A model generated the notes under the pieces. That model worked only from the letters and a program-made list of their open reading frames with translations, was not told the origin of the DNA and did no database searches. Shown one piece after another: positions 47,706 through 58,016 of a DNA stretch of 64,000 bases. The translations under genes were made by a program, and so were the position numbers. This stretch comes from Coniella vitis (taxonomy: Eukaryota; Ascomycota; Sordariomycetes; Diaporthales; Schizoparmaceae): contig WUJK01000005.1 of the NCBI GenBank assembly GCA_011317545.1, forward strand, positions 1,922,001-1,986,000. Direction: 5' to 3'. Each line of letters begins with the position of its first letter. Positions within the stretch are counted from its first letter, which is position 1.

Positions 47706-50700
47706 CTAATTGCTATCCTTGTGCGTGATCTTTGCCTTGAGCCTTCCAAAGAAACCACTAATACGGTTGTTCTTTTTCTTTTCGGCAGACTTGCTCGAGC
47801 CTGGTGTCGTAGGCTCTGCTGGCTTGTCCGTCGAGGTCGTTGGTGAAACATCATCGGCGCCGTTGCCAGTAGCTCCGTTGGTGGCACCGTTGACAGAACC
47901 GTTGGTAGGTGTGGTCGTCTCTGGCACATTCTTTGGTGTTGAGGGAGGCTCAACAACCTGGGGAGCCTCCTGGGTGGAAGTCGCAGGCTCCTCAGTTGCA
48001 GGCTGCTCAGCTGCAGGCGCACTGCTCACCGCTGCAGCAGGCTCAACCTCTTGCAGAAGTTCAGCCTCAACGGCCTTCTTGTCCTCAACGGCATCCGCAT
48101 TGGCAGCAGCCTCGGGGCTCTGGGAAGCCTCGGCGATCGAATCCTTGACCGCGACAGGAACCTGAGCAGGAACATCCTCGATTTTGGGAGTCTCAAGTGC
48201 GACCACGGCTGGCTGGCTTGCCTCGCTTATACCCTCGGCAGGCTTCACTTCGTTCAAAAGTTCTGCTTCGACCGCCTTCTTGTCCTCGACCGCTTGTACG
48301 TTGGCAGCAGCCTCGGGGCTCTGGGAAGCCTCCGCGATTGACTCCTTGACCTCAGTAGGGACCTGAGCAGGGATGTCCTCAACCTTGGGGGTCTCGAGAG
48401 CAGCCACAGCGGGAGCGCTGGTCTGAGGAGCATCGCTGATACCCTCGACAGGCTTGATTTCCTGTAGAAGTTCCGCCTCGACGTTCTTCTTCTCCACGAC
48501 AGCCTCGGTGTTGGCAGCCGCCTCGGGGCTCTCAGAAGCCTCTACAATGGACTCCTTGACCTCAGCGGGAACCTCTGGCGAGATCTCCTCAATCTTGGAC
48601 TCCTTGGCAGCTGGGTGCGTGGCAATCGTCTCCTGCACGGCTACAGGAAGCTTCTCGCGGACAGAATCAGGCAACTGAGCCGCCTGCTCCAGGACCTTGT
48701 CTTGCGTGGCATACAGCGTCGCGGCGGCGGCGGCGCCAATACCGGCGGCAGTCGCAGCAACGGTTTCGACCAGAGTCTTGTCACCTTCGGACTTTTCTGT
48801 GCCTTTGCCAGCAGTGCCCTCCGAAGTCGAGGGTGCCTCTGCAACCTTCTCCTTGAGCTCCTCCTCCACGGCCTGCTTCTCCTTGACTTCTTCCGGTTGA
48901 GCGCTAGCCTCGGCGTCCACACCAGCTCTCTCCTGGCTCTCCTTGACAACTTCGGGCACTGTGGTCTCTAGCGGCACCTCGGCAGCCAAGGCAGCAGTCG
49001 TCGAGTCAGCAGACGCTGAGTTGAGAATGGGAAGACCAGTGCTGCCTATTGGCAGGCTGGACTCGGGGATCATGGTGCCGGTAATGGGTGGGATATCCAG
49101 CGCACTCGTGTCGACGCCGGGGAGCTCATCGGGCTTGTCGTAGGAGGCCTTGTCCAGCTTGACTTCGGAGGTGACATCGGCAGTCGTGAATTCCTCAGGA
49201 ATGGGCTCGCCTGGTGCCAGCGTGATGGGGTTGTCGCCGCCCTTGCTAGCAGGGAGAGGGTTGATGCTCACGGTCTTGTTGAGCTCGTCAGCTGGCGTCT
49301 CGGGGAAAGCGCCAGGCAGGCCCTCGCCGGATGGCGTCTCCTTCTCGAGAGGCACATCTTGGGCCAGCTGGGCCGTGGTAGACTCGTCGCTTACGGAATT
49401 CATAAAGGCAGCAGCGCCAGGTAGACTGGCGAGGAGAGTTTCGGGGGTGAGTACGTTGTTTTCGAAGCCGCTTCCGTCCTTTTCTTTGGGGTCGGTGTCG
49501 TTGAGCGTCCAGTTGCCGTCAACCACGAACTATAAAAGGGATAGAAAAGGGTCAGCAAAGGCCGGGAAATGAGATCAAGGCAAGAGCAGTCCGTCTTTAA
49601 TTTTATCAGCAACTCCGACAAGGAGAAACAGGCGCGAGGGGCGTGCCGAAGGCAGGGATGTTGCAAGAGAAATAGAGGGGTCCCAGCAGCAAAAACATGG
49701 CCCAGGCGCAGCCAAAGTTGGCGGCACCCTTGTCAAAGCCGTGACAGTTGGAGCCTGCAGGGGGGCCACTAGGCCACTGGGCCACTGGACCACTGAGCCA
49801 CTGAGCTACGGACGCCACCAGCCACACCGTGCCATTGCACGCAGAAGCCACTGCTGTGAAAAAAGTCAAAGGAGCTGTAGCATTGCTGCAAGTCTCGTCT
49901 TGTTAAGTCTCTCCGTGTCTTCTGGCGCAGTATTGGCGATGGTTTGCTCTTTCAAAAGCCTCCGATTTCGCGCAAGCAGGAGAGTGTGTCGCATCAAAAT
50001 GGCCAGCAACCATCATTGCGTCATAAGTGGGCCGCCTCTGTGCTTGTAACTCCTGCAGTACTTTTGCAGCCTGCACATGGAAGGGCCAAGACGAGGCTCT
50101 GTCAAAAGGTTGGACAAGCGCAGCGAGTGCTGCTCGCATGGTAGCAGGCCGTGAAGCCCAAGTCCTTTGCATCCTGACCACCGTGCAGGCTGTCCTCTCC
50201 CGGTGGGGCTCGGAGAGGAATCGGAAAGGCTGGGAACTGTGGCCATGGAACGTCCACCCGCGCGAGCCGCCATCACGCATCGCATCGCAGCGCAAACGAT
50301 GGTTGCGATGGCAATGTCGTAGAAACCTTTTTTGTTGGTGGCTGTACCTGGGGACACCTGACGACAGCGCCTATCCTCCCCGCCTCGCAGCTGCATCCAA
50401 TAGAACCATCTCATTGGACTGCCCGAATGCACTCGCGGGCAAGTGCATTGGCCAAGCAGCGCCCACTGCAGCGTTATCCGTCAAACAAACCCCATTTGCG
50501 TCCTTCTCGTTTGTGCGCGTGTGTCACAGAACGGGAATGCCGACATTGCGCGGCGTCAGGTGGGCGGGGTGAGTTTTCTGGGGCAGGATTCCACAAGGTC
50601 TCTCGCTCCCTCGTTCTCCACGTCTTGAACAGGAAGAGATCGGGGCAACAACGACAGGGAAGCAAAACGGAGAGCCGCATTGTGCTAAAGCCAGGTGATT

Positions 50701-51179
50701 CTGGCTAATCGAGTGCACCCACCTTGTAATATATCTTCTCTGATGTGTCGGGCAGTTGGACGGCCTTTTCAAAGACGTTTCCTATCTTTTCCATCTTCTC
50801 GCTCTTGGACCAGTTGTCAAAAGTGCCCGTTACATAGACCTCGTCGGCGGGGTGCGCCCTGTCAAATCCAGCGATGCCATGTTAGTTCAAGGACTTGGCT
50901 GCGTGTTTGCCGGAGAACGCGCGCAGCGTTCCTGCCGGCTCCTCCACCAAGCGCTACAACAACGAAAGGAACTCATAAAATCACAAGTTCTCTATGCGAT
51001 ACCCGCCATTGTCGATCGTGGCGCGCAAAGTAAATGGAGCGCAAACGTTCAAACAATGTAGGCGGCGAGCGAGTCGTGGCTTATGCGGAGAGGTGGAGCT
51101 TTCTGCGCGCACTCGTGGACGGCAGCAAGTGGGCATTGGACTAGGGCAGCACGAACCATCTGAAAGTGTATGAAACCAT
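47706..51179 (-). CDS. Crp1/Mdg1-like protein with AMPK-type glycogen-binding domain, 660 aa, three exons
   Basis: Exons on the minus strand are 51179-51157 (23 nt, MVSYTFRW), 50858-50723 and 49529-47706; the frame is kept. The first 85 residues form an E-set/CBM48 domain like that of the AMPK beta subunit: TFRWAHPADEVYVTGTFDNW, then KIYYKFVVDGNWTLND. Yeast Crp1 and Mdg1 have the same N-terminal domain; Crp1 binds cruciform DNA and Mdg1 affects pheromone signalling. The rest is disordered, Ala/Glu/Pro-rich. Three tandem repeats of 67-70 aa occupy about residues 374-557, each with SPEAAAN and KKxVEAELL. An Ala-rich stretch ATAAGIGAAAAATLYA lies before them, and a basic tail SAEKKKNNRISGFFGRLKAKITHK may bind membrane or nucleic acid. 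The role is unknown. Intron 2 is 1193 nt with a good branch point (TGCTGAC) and TATAG acceptor; intron 1 is 298 nt. Confidence 0.87.
49764..49811. repeat. 8-bp minisatellite inside a long intron
   Basis: Six degenerate units of GGCCACTG lie in tandem within intron 2 of the Crp1-like gene. Confidence 0.85.
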
Positions 51180-52541
51180 CTTGGCGAACGAGCCCTCTTG
51201 AAATGTTTATATGTGGTGCACGAATGACTGATTTTTGGAGGGGGCGGGGGTTGGTGTTGTCGTCGTCGTCGGTGTTGTTGTTGTTGTTGTCGGAAAGATC
51301 AAGTTCGGTTCAGCAGCCGGGCCCAAAGCAGAACAAACGGCGTTGCGGTAAGCCAAGCAATTTCCCGCACGGAAATGGTAAGAAGGATGGGATTGGTACT
51401 CTTCCACTATGTATCTCGAAAAGTGATATCACTCGCTCCACTGTCGATCTCGGCTTTGTAAACCGTCTGCAAGTCGACGTTGTTGGCGTGGTTCAGAATC
51501 TGGGTGCAACTCGCTGAGTCGGGTCGTTCGTTGCACTTGGCTTTTCACGTTGGAAGAACAGCCTCCAGCAAGAAAGCAAGACCTTTTTTCGTTCTCAGCG
51601 TTCCTTGACCACGAAAATGGAGCAGCTAAGAATGAGAAATTGAGGAGAAAAAACGAACAAAGATCTGGGCGATTTACGCTCGATTGCGCTATTGCACAGG
51701 CCGCCGCTGCTACACTTGGAGTCGAGTCACCTCTAGGCCAATCTCTGGTGGCTGACAGGCGAGCCAGAAGTACTATGGGACGGAACCACCATGTACAGGG
51801 GGGCTCCCCCTCCAATGGCTCGTAGGATGCCGGCCTTATCTCGCTGGATGGCGGAGGGTTGCCTCACGGGATGGGATGCAATGGGCGCTGCCTACATGGC
51901 CCTAGACTGCCCTGCGCTGCCTCTGATAGGGCAATCGGACACGCTGTAATTTTGAGTGCTTGCAGGCTGCACTGCAGCTCCGCTCCGGCCGCTGGAAACC
52001 ATGCAAGCAACACCGATTCCCAGTCACTCGTCATACTATCATCCCCGCTGCACCTGTCTTCCTCAGCACGTCGCCAGGACATTACTATGTATGTGATGTC
52101 CTCAGAAACGAAGTGCTTGTGCACCCATTATTATTAACAAGAAAACAACAATCCACTTACTTCAAAGTATCATTTCTCTTTTTCCTTTTGAAAGGTTATC
52201 TGTACAGACAAGCTTAGTTCTTAAGTAACTAATGTGGTAGTAGGGAACCGGCTCTGTCGGAGCACACCAGGCAGCTGAGCCATGACGAGTCTTCGGCTTA
52301 CTGTACTTTTACCAAGTACTCGAAGCCCTTGGACTTGTCTCCACATCTAGAACGTTCTTGAGAAACTGCTACTGTAGGCGCACTCATGTGCCGAACACCA
52401 ACACTGCAATCACTATTTCGGGCATCACGTATTCGAGCAGTCTTGAACAAACCCCAAAGGCCACAGAATTAAGGGATCCTTCATTACACGATAACACATA
52501 CTAATAACACACACGCTACGTAGAATATAGGAAAGACACTT
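51180..52541. other. Upstream region of the Crp1-like gene
   Basis: The part nearest the Crp1-like ATG is a probable 5' leader; read on the minus strand it contains CAA and GAC repeats (51251-51293). Open frames further right lack an ATG or recognisable content. The far end is the 3' flank of the small gene at 52542. Confidence 0.5.
51251..51293 (-). repeat. (CAA)n/(GAC)n leader repeat upstream of the Crp1-like ATG
   Basis: On the minus strand the sequence is five CAA-type triplets, four GAC triplets and further CAA triplets, about 70-115 bases before the ATG. CAA-rich leaders are unstructured and favour ribosome scanning; a role here is inference. Confidence 0.7.
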
Positions 52542-53152
52542 TCATGCAGAGGTCTCGTTGTCAAGCACCTTGAAAGGCTGTTCGTCCGTCCCCCTTTCAC
52601 CAACTTGCCTCTCGCCCGTGCCAGGGGCACCACGCGTTTGCTTCAGCAACAGGTCGCGCACCGCCTGCCGGCCCGGGTCCTGCTTACTGCCCACCTCAAC
52701 GTTGAATTTGGGCGGGCGTCCTACCATATCCTCGTCCTCGGTAATGTCCTTGCCGTGCGGCCCCGCGCTGTCGCGAATGAATTGATTATTAACGTAGGTA
52801 GGCGCGGGCTGGCCCTGCTCCTCAGAGGGAATGGACTTTCCACCAGCCCTGCCAGCGCCACCGTGGTGGTGGTGAGATGACGACGAGGAAGTTGTCTTGT
52901 TGGTGCCTTGGTTGCCAGCTTCGTCAAGACGAATGTTACGGTTCTCGCTAAACTTGCCGCCGGCCTGGACCGACTCATTGGCCAGCGAGTCGCTGGCCAC
53001 GATGCCCGCGCCCTCTTGGACCACAGGGGCCTTTTCGCCCAAGGTGACCTTTACGATGAAGTTTCCTGTTAATCTGTGTACGCGCTGTGGAACTGGTATT
53101 CGTTCGGACTCTGCCCTACCTTGGTGCCTTCACTAGTGTTCTTGCCGACCAT
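52542..53152 (-). CDS. Small disordered protein of unknown function, 179 aa, two exons
   Basis: I do not recognise a named family. Exon 1 (53152-53120) encodes MVGKNTSEGTK and joins, after a 71-nt intron (GTAGGG...AAAG), to VTLGEKAPVVQEGAG in exon 2 (53048-52542). The N-terminal third (GAGIVASDSLANESVQAGGKF) is the most protein-like part and has the Ala/Gly/Gln/Ser pattern seen in desiccation-type proteins. The middle is Ser/His/Gly-rich with four consecutive His. The C-terminal part PPTYVNNQ-like segment, GPHGKDITEDEDM and a Gly/Arg-rich end look disordered. No signal peptide or membrane helix is visible. The initiator and acceptor are chosen because they are the only combination that gives an ATG and keeps the frame. 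It is oriented like the two neighbours but more than 1 kb from each. Confidence 0.7.
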
Positions 53153-54270
53153 TTTGGTAATATGATTGTTCGAGTGGACGTGGGAATTATGGATTTTTGG
53201 GCCAAATCGACGCTTCGTACGCAAAAATTCTGCCTTTCTTTGTCTGTATTGATCCGGGTATGGATTTGAATCAGCCCTGACAGGATTAAAATTCACCTTT
53301 GCTAATATATCATTTTCAGTACACCTTTTTACTTGCTTGCTTGCTTCCTCCCACGTACTGAGCGTGATGTCATTTGCGCTATGATGCAATGACCGTGAGG
53401 AGGAGGACTATTATCGTACTTGCAAAACTGTAAATCACTATGTAGTACATACGTCAAACAGCTAGCCAAAACAAACACACTTGACGTAGAATGTGGAACG
53501 AGTACACACCCTCTCCATTAGCTGCCAACAAAGCGTCCCCAGTTGTTTTCTTTTTAGCTCTGCCCAGCCTTTGGCCTTGTCTTGCATTACAGTTTCTTCT
53601 ATTTCATTCGGCACCCTACTTACCCGGAAAAGATCGAGGGTCTCCATGGACTGCTTTGCATTTCTAATATATGCCTATCGAACCACGGATGCGCTGAGTT
53701 CTGTGTTTTGGTGATTCTTCTCATCCTATAATGAGGTCAGACTGCAGTCATCGCATGGCTATTCGTATCCGCCGGTTTTCAGTCCCTCAAGCATGCAGAC
53801 AGTATGTAGTATGTACCTAGGTAGTCAAGTGCTCCCGTAACCGTTTGTCAACTGTCTTGGAAACGCATCCCAAGAGCGAAGGAGCACCTCCTTGTTGACT
53901 ATTGGTACAGAAAGGCATCTCGAGTCCGTGACACTTGACAGTAATATCTGGTATGTTCGCACGCGGGCTAAACTTGCATGTGTAATCTATTCGGTGGTAT
54001 CTGTCAACGCTCCTGTTGTTACTCTTGGCCATAGCCGTTATCATGAAAGGAAGTCTGAGATTCTAGTGCTTATGCTAGTTCGATGAACGCTTGGAAAATA
54101 TAAGAACAGGAAGATATCGATCTAGAAAAAGACATGGCCGCTCTTGAGCTTTTCATCACCGTTGACGGGTCAAGACTTGTGTGTAGATTCTGGGGCGGGG
54201 CAGGCCAGATTATGATAATCTTTTGCCATCAGAAATGGCTGGCAACTAGCCAACCCAGAACGGAATAACA
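53153..54270. other. Intergenic region
   Basis: This region lies between the RNF10-like 3' end and the small gene's start. No supported open frame is seen. A TGTACCTAGGTAG palindromic patch occurs at about 53811-53823, with GTATGTAGTATGTAC just before it. Confidence 0.6.
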
Positions 54271-56250
54271 TTAGTTCCCCCTCCTTCCACCAGTACTCAT
54301 CAAGGTGATTTTTTGCTTCTGCTTCTTCTTACCCTTGCCCCTGGCCACATTGCTACTAGGCACCGCAGCAGCAGTGGAGGGACCAGCTATAGCATCCTCT
54401 ACACGAAAGGCCTCCATTTGCAAAGCCAGCTCAGCTGCGCTCAACGAATCCAAGAATTGATCTTCTTTCAGCCACCCGTCATCTACCGAATGCAATGGCT
54501 CGGCAGGACCCAATCCTGGTGAGGGTGGTAAAGCTGGTGTGCCCCAAACAGTCCTCTGAGTGGATGGACTCGTAGACATCGACGCGAGCGATGTAAAACC
54601 GGGTCTTGGATTTGGAGGTGTGGTGGCAGCAGCTCCAAGCGGTTGAAAGTCGTCCAGATTCAGACGGTCTGGTTCAGCCTCGGCACTGTACCGAACGGCA
54701 AACTCGTTTGTAGAGCCCAGATTAGTTCTTCCTGCGTTTCGACGGTATTCATCCGCTTCAATTCTCTCAGCTTCAAGCCGTTCGCGCTCTTCTTGCCTTT
54801 CTTTTTTATGATTTCGGTCGCGTCGTGCGTCAATGTCCTTTTTGAATGTTGCTAGGATGTCTTCTGTTACAATATCGGTCCAGTCGCACTCTAGGAATGA
54901 AACAAGGCATCCACGGGGCAGATGACCAAGATACCTGGCACGCTTTCGAAGCCCATCGTCGACAGGGTTGCCAGTCGATATATGCTCAACTCTGGGAAGC
55001 AGCGTTGACGGGAATTGAGAGAATGCACCGTACTGTGTCTTGAGAATCCGAATGTCAAGCGGTGCGAGGTAGAGGTGAGGTGGCGAGGTATAGAAATAGA
55101 AGTCGTGCTCGGACTGATGGGTTTGCGTAGAGCGAGCCTGCAGAGACGCCTCAGCCAAGGCGACTTCCACCTCATCCAGGTCCTTCACTTTTTCTTTGGC
55201 AACTTCAACGGCTTTTATAGCTTTTTGCGTCCACTCGCTGCCTTCATTGAACATGAGCTCGTCTTCCTTTTCCTGTTGTGTCAGCTCCTCGATCTCTCGA
55301 TCGTATTCCTCGGTCATATACTCGGTGGTGCCTCGCATGATTCTCGCATAGTCTAGAACGTTGGCCGCGAAGTGCCAGGGAATTGCCTCTCCAGAGCTCA
55401 AAACCTCTGCTCCGCCTTCCCGTGGTAACGCAAGTGTTGACTTATCGTACCGCATCATAAGACGCAGCACGACATCGTCCCCTGGCCGCGGGAGCGGACT
55501 CTCTTGCCCAGCATAGAAACGCACTGGCCGCGTATCGGCCAGAAATATGGTGTCATCACAGATCGGGCACTTTCTCCATCTCTGTTTCTTTTCGGCAGCG
55601 GTTGGCTCCTCACTGATATTCGTCTGCATGAAACGGGTCAAGCATGGGAGGCAGAAGATGTGACCACATTTTGCCATTCTAGGAGCCACCGGTTTCGAGA
55701 GACAGATCGGGCAGGATGCAGCTTGGGATTCAGTAGAGGCCAAGACTTGGAGTACATCGGCCCAGTCGAGAGGTTCATCGGCATCGACAGCTTGTTTCGA
55801 GTAATCGCCCTTGGGAGAGACTATAAAGCGGTAATTGGCGTGTACGTAACGAGCTTTATCAGCAGCATGGTAGCCAGAGCCCGGTCCCCACGTTGGGTTG
55901 CGTCGGTAATTTCTATTGTACGAGTGGTGGTAATGCTCAAACTGTGGCCGAGGTGAGGAGTAGTTCAATAGGTGGGTGATGGAAGTCTGGCCACGACGGC
56001 TCGAAGCATTGCGAATCGCCCGGTATTCCGCCATATCGTCGTCGTCCTCTCTGTATGACGGCTTCTTCTGATTTTTGTGTTGCTTTCGCTGGCCTTGGCC
56101 CTTTCTGGGCGCGGCGGTGGGACTCGATGTGCTTTGAACTGGGCGCCGGTTCGTATCGAAATGTGAGGGGCTTGGGTTAAACGGGGCGTTGTGGGATGAG
56201 GAAGCTTGGGGTGAGAAACACTTCCCGCCTGGTCCAGAGGGTGTCGTCAT
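54271..56250 (-). CDS. MAG2-like: RNF10/Mag2-like RING-finger E3 ubiquitin ligase, 659 aa, single exon
   Basis: The first in-frame ATG is at 56250; the open frame extends 44 codons further upstream but without an ATG. The RING finger spans about residues 180-231: CPICLSKPVAPRMAKCGHIFC, CLPCL and the closing CPIC. The upstream region (YHHSYNRNYRRNP, ANYRFIVSP, LDWADVLQV) and the downstream segment starting ADTRPVRFY, with LDIRILKTQYGAF and GCLVSFLECDW, match the RNF10/Mag2 family layout. A Glu/Arg-rich coiled coil is present around residues 480-515. Known family members ubiquitinate small-subunit ribosomal proteins when initiation stalls (RNF10), and yeast Mag2 acts in the same 40S quality pathway. 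The extreme C-terminus is basic (GKGKKKQKQK). Divergent from the Hv1 gene. Confidence 0.88.
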   Translation of the reverse strand: MTTPSGPGGKCFSPQASSSHNAPFNPSPSHFDTNRRPVQSTSSPTAAPRKGQGQRKQHKNQKKPSYREDDDDMAEYRAIRNASSRRGQTSITHLLNYSSPRPQFEHYHHSYNRNYRRNPTWGPGSGYHAADKARYVHANYRFIVSPKGDYSKQAVDADEPLDWADVLQVLASTESQAASCPICLSKPVAPRMAKCGHIFCLPCLTRFMQTNISEEPTAAEKKQRWRKCPICDDTIFLADTRPVRFYAGQESPLPRPGDDVVLRLMMRYDKSTLALPREGGAEVLSSGEAIPWHFAANVLDYARIMRGTTEYMTEEYDREIEELTQQEKEDELMFNEGSEWTQKAIKAVEVAKEKVKDLDEVEVALAEASLQARSTQTHQSEHDFYFYTSPPHLYLAPLDIRILKTQYGAFSQFPSTLLPRVEHISTGNPVDDGLRKRARYLGHLPRGCLVSFLECDWTDIVTEDILATFKKDIDARRDRNHKKERQEERERLEAERIEADEYRRNAGRTNLGSTNEFAVRYSAEAEPDRLNLDDFQPLGAAATTPPNPRPGFTSLASMSTSPSTQRTVWGTPALPPSPGLGPAEPLHSVDDGWLKEDQFLDSLSAAELALQMEAFRVEDAIAGPSTAAAVPSSNVARGKGKKKQKQKITLMSTGGRRGN

Positions 56251-57300
56251 ATTCTCCGAAGATCTGTACGCGCTGTGGGAGCTGCTCAGTTGGAGAGAAT
56301 CGGGAGATGAAAAAGGTGGCGAGAGCACGAACCTGGTGTCTGCCACAATTGGAAGCCCCTGGCGATCGAAGAACCCAAGCAAAGAGTGTCTCAGGATCTC
56401 TGGGAACCACAGAGGAGGCGTAGTAGGAAGGCCAAATCACAATACTTAGTTGTGGTGGTCTTTATATACAAAACGGTTTCGATGGACCCGTGCGGGCGAT
56501 AGAGGAGTGACGTCGCTGATAAGGACCGAGAGGGCTTCCAACAAAGACGAGCAGCCTCGCTGGAAAGGCTGTGGTATACAGGGTTAAGTAGGTGTTCCGG
56601 AGAAGGACTGCCTTAATGCTGTATTGGGATGGAGAGATGGTATGATGATGTGGGAAATGTTAGGCAAGAAAGGACGGTTCGAGGTCGGTCTGAATAGAGT
56701 CACTGGGGGCTCCGCGGCGGGGCAAACTGCAGATGGGCAGCGCCGACGGGTTCGCCCACTCATTAGTCATTAGTCATCATCTGCACCACACCTTTTGCCC
56801 TATCGGGACTGCCTATGCTTCATTGCTTCGTTGTTGGTTTCCTCACGCGTTATTGGTGCGTTTCTCTACTCATGGCACTCTCGAAGGTGGAATATACTGC
56901 CCGACTGCTTGTAAACCATGCCAGGTTCTGGTTCAACGCTTCACGACCGTTGATCTGCCTGTTATTCGAATGATAGAAAGTATATTACATAATCAATAAG
57001 CGGGTACGCGCGCAACGCGCTTCTTCTCGGCTGCCGGCACCCTCACCAGTGGGTGCAGGCAAAGCGATGCCTGATTAGGGCCAGCCACATGCAGAGGCTG
57101 CACACCTCCTGCCACTTTATAGAGCAACGAGCCTGAGATTCTCCTTCTTACGCGGAGCAGCAATTAAAGAGGTGCAGCCCTACCTTTCAGCCTCTACACC
57201 AAAGTCTCTAGATTCGTCACAGCCTTGCGTTGATCGTGCTCATAGTTCACCATCTGCACTGCAGACTCTCCTCTCCAGACTTCCTAATCGCTCCGTCACG
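56251..57300. promoter_or_regulatory. Divergent promoter region of RNF10-like and Hv1 genes
   Basis: About 1.05 kb separates the two ATGs. A TATA-like CTTTATAGAG lies at about 57113-57122, some 180 bases before the Hv1 ATG, followed by a pyrimidine-rich stretch (57180-57295). Another TATATA lies near 56463, about 210 bases upstream of the RNF10-like ATG. No further gene is supported. Confidence 0.45.
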
Positions 57301-58016
57301 ATGGCCGACAGTTCCAGCAGCGAACAGGAGCCGCTCCTTGCGAGCCAAGATAGCACAAGCTCTGAAGACCAGACCAGCTTCGTCAATGTCTATCGCAAGC
57401 GACAAAGCGAGTGTCAAAACCTGCTGATTTCGAAGCAGAAGCACTACTTTATCCTGGCTCTCGTTGCTCTGGACGTTTCGTGTCTGCTGGCGGACATCCT
57501 CATCGCCTTGATTGACTGCGACAGCAGAATCAAAGACGATGGCTGGGTGCCAGAAGCGCGTGAGGCCCTTGAGCATGCTGGCCTTGTGTTTTCCTGTCTC
57601 TTCTTGGTCGAATTGTTGCTCTGTCTGTGGGCCTTTGGCCTGGAGTAAGTACTCTGTGCTTTCTTTCTCTTTACCTTGGCCTTGCCGAGCCCTTGTATCT
57701 TGGCAAGGCTGCTTTGAAACAGCGCATGGTTGCTGACGGGCACTTTAGTTATCTCCGATCCTGGTTTCACATCTTCGATGCCCTGATTATCATTGCGAGC
57801 TTCCTCATTGACGTACTTACCCGCGGCGTGGTCGAGGAGGTTGCATCTTTGGTCATTATTTTGCGTCTGTGGCGGTTTGTCAAGATTATTGAGGAAATGA
57901 GCGTCGGCGCAAGCGAGCAGATGGAGGACCTTGAGATGAAGATAGAGCAGCTGGAGAAGGAAAATGGCCAACTGAAGAACGAGTTGAAGCAAGCCAAAGC
58001 CGTCGGTGAAGACTAG
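57301..58016 (+). CDS. Voltage-gated proton channel (Hv1 family), 203 aa, two exons
   Basis: Hv channels let protons out when the membrane depolarises, and usually work as dimers. Exons are 57301-57644 and 57749-58016, joined in codon 115 to give WAFGLDYLRSWFHIFDA, which aligns without gaps with animal Hv1. Four helices are visible: S1 (ILALVALDVSCLLADILIAL) with the selectivity Asp; S2 (CLFLVELLLCLW) with the charge-transfer Glu; S3 (FHIFDALIIIASFLID) with its Asp; and S4 (VIILRLWRFVKIIEE). The S4 signature RxWRxxR of animal channels is RLWRFVK here, so the third charge is Lys. There is no separate pore domain, as expected. The C-terminus is a coiled coil (EQMEDLEMKIEQLEKENGQL) that would hold the dimer. 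The 45-residue N-terminus is acidic and Ser-rich. Roles in pH regulation or support of NADPH oxidases are known for the family and only inferred here. Confidence 0.93.

Noticed and set aside
50027..50572. 181-codon plus-strand frame nested in intron 2 of the Crp1-like gene
   Set aside because: Its start is not an ATG, the translation has no recognisable content and the intron is otherwise repeat-containing noncoding DNA.
51550..51825. 91-codon plus-strand frame with charged helical content
   Set aside because: It starts with TTG, is short and is unrecognised.
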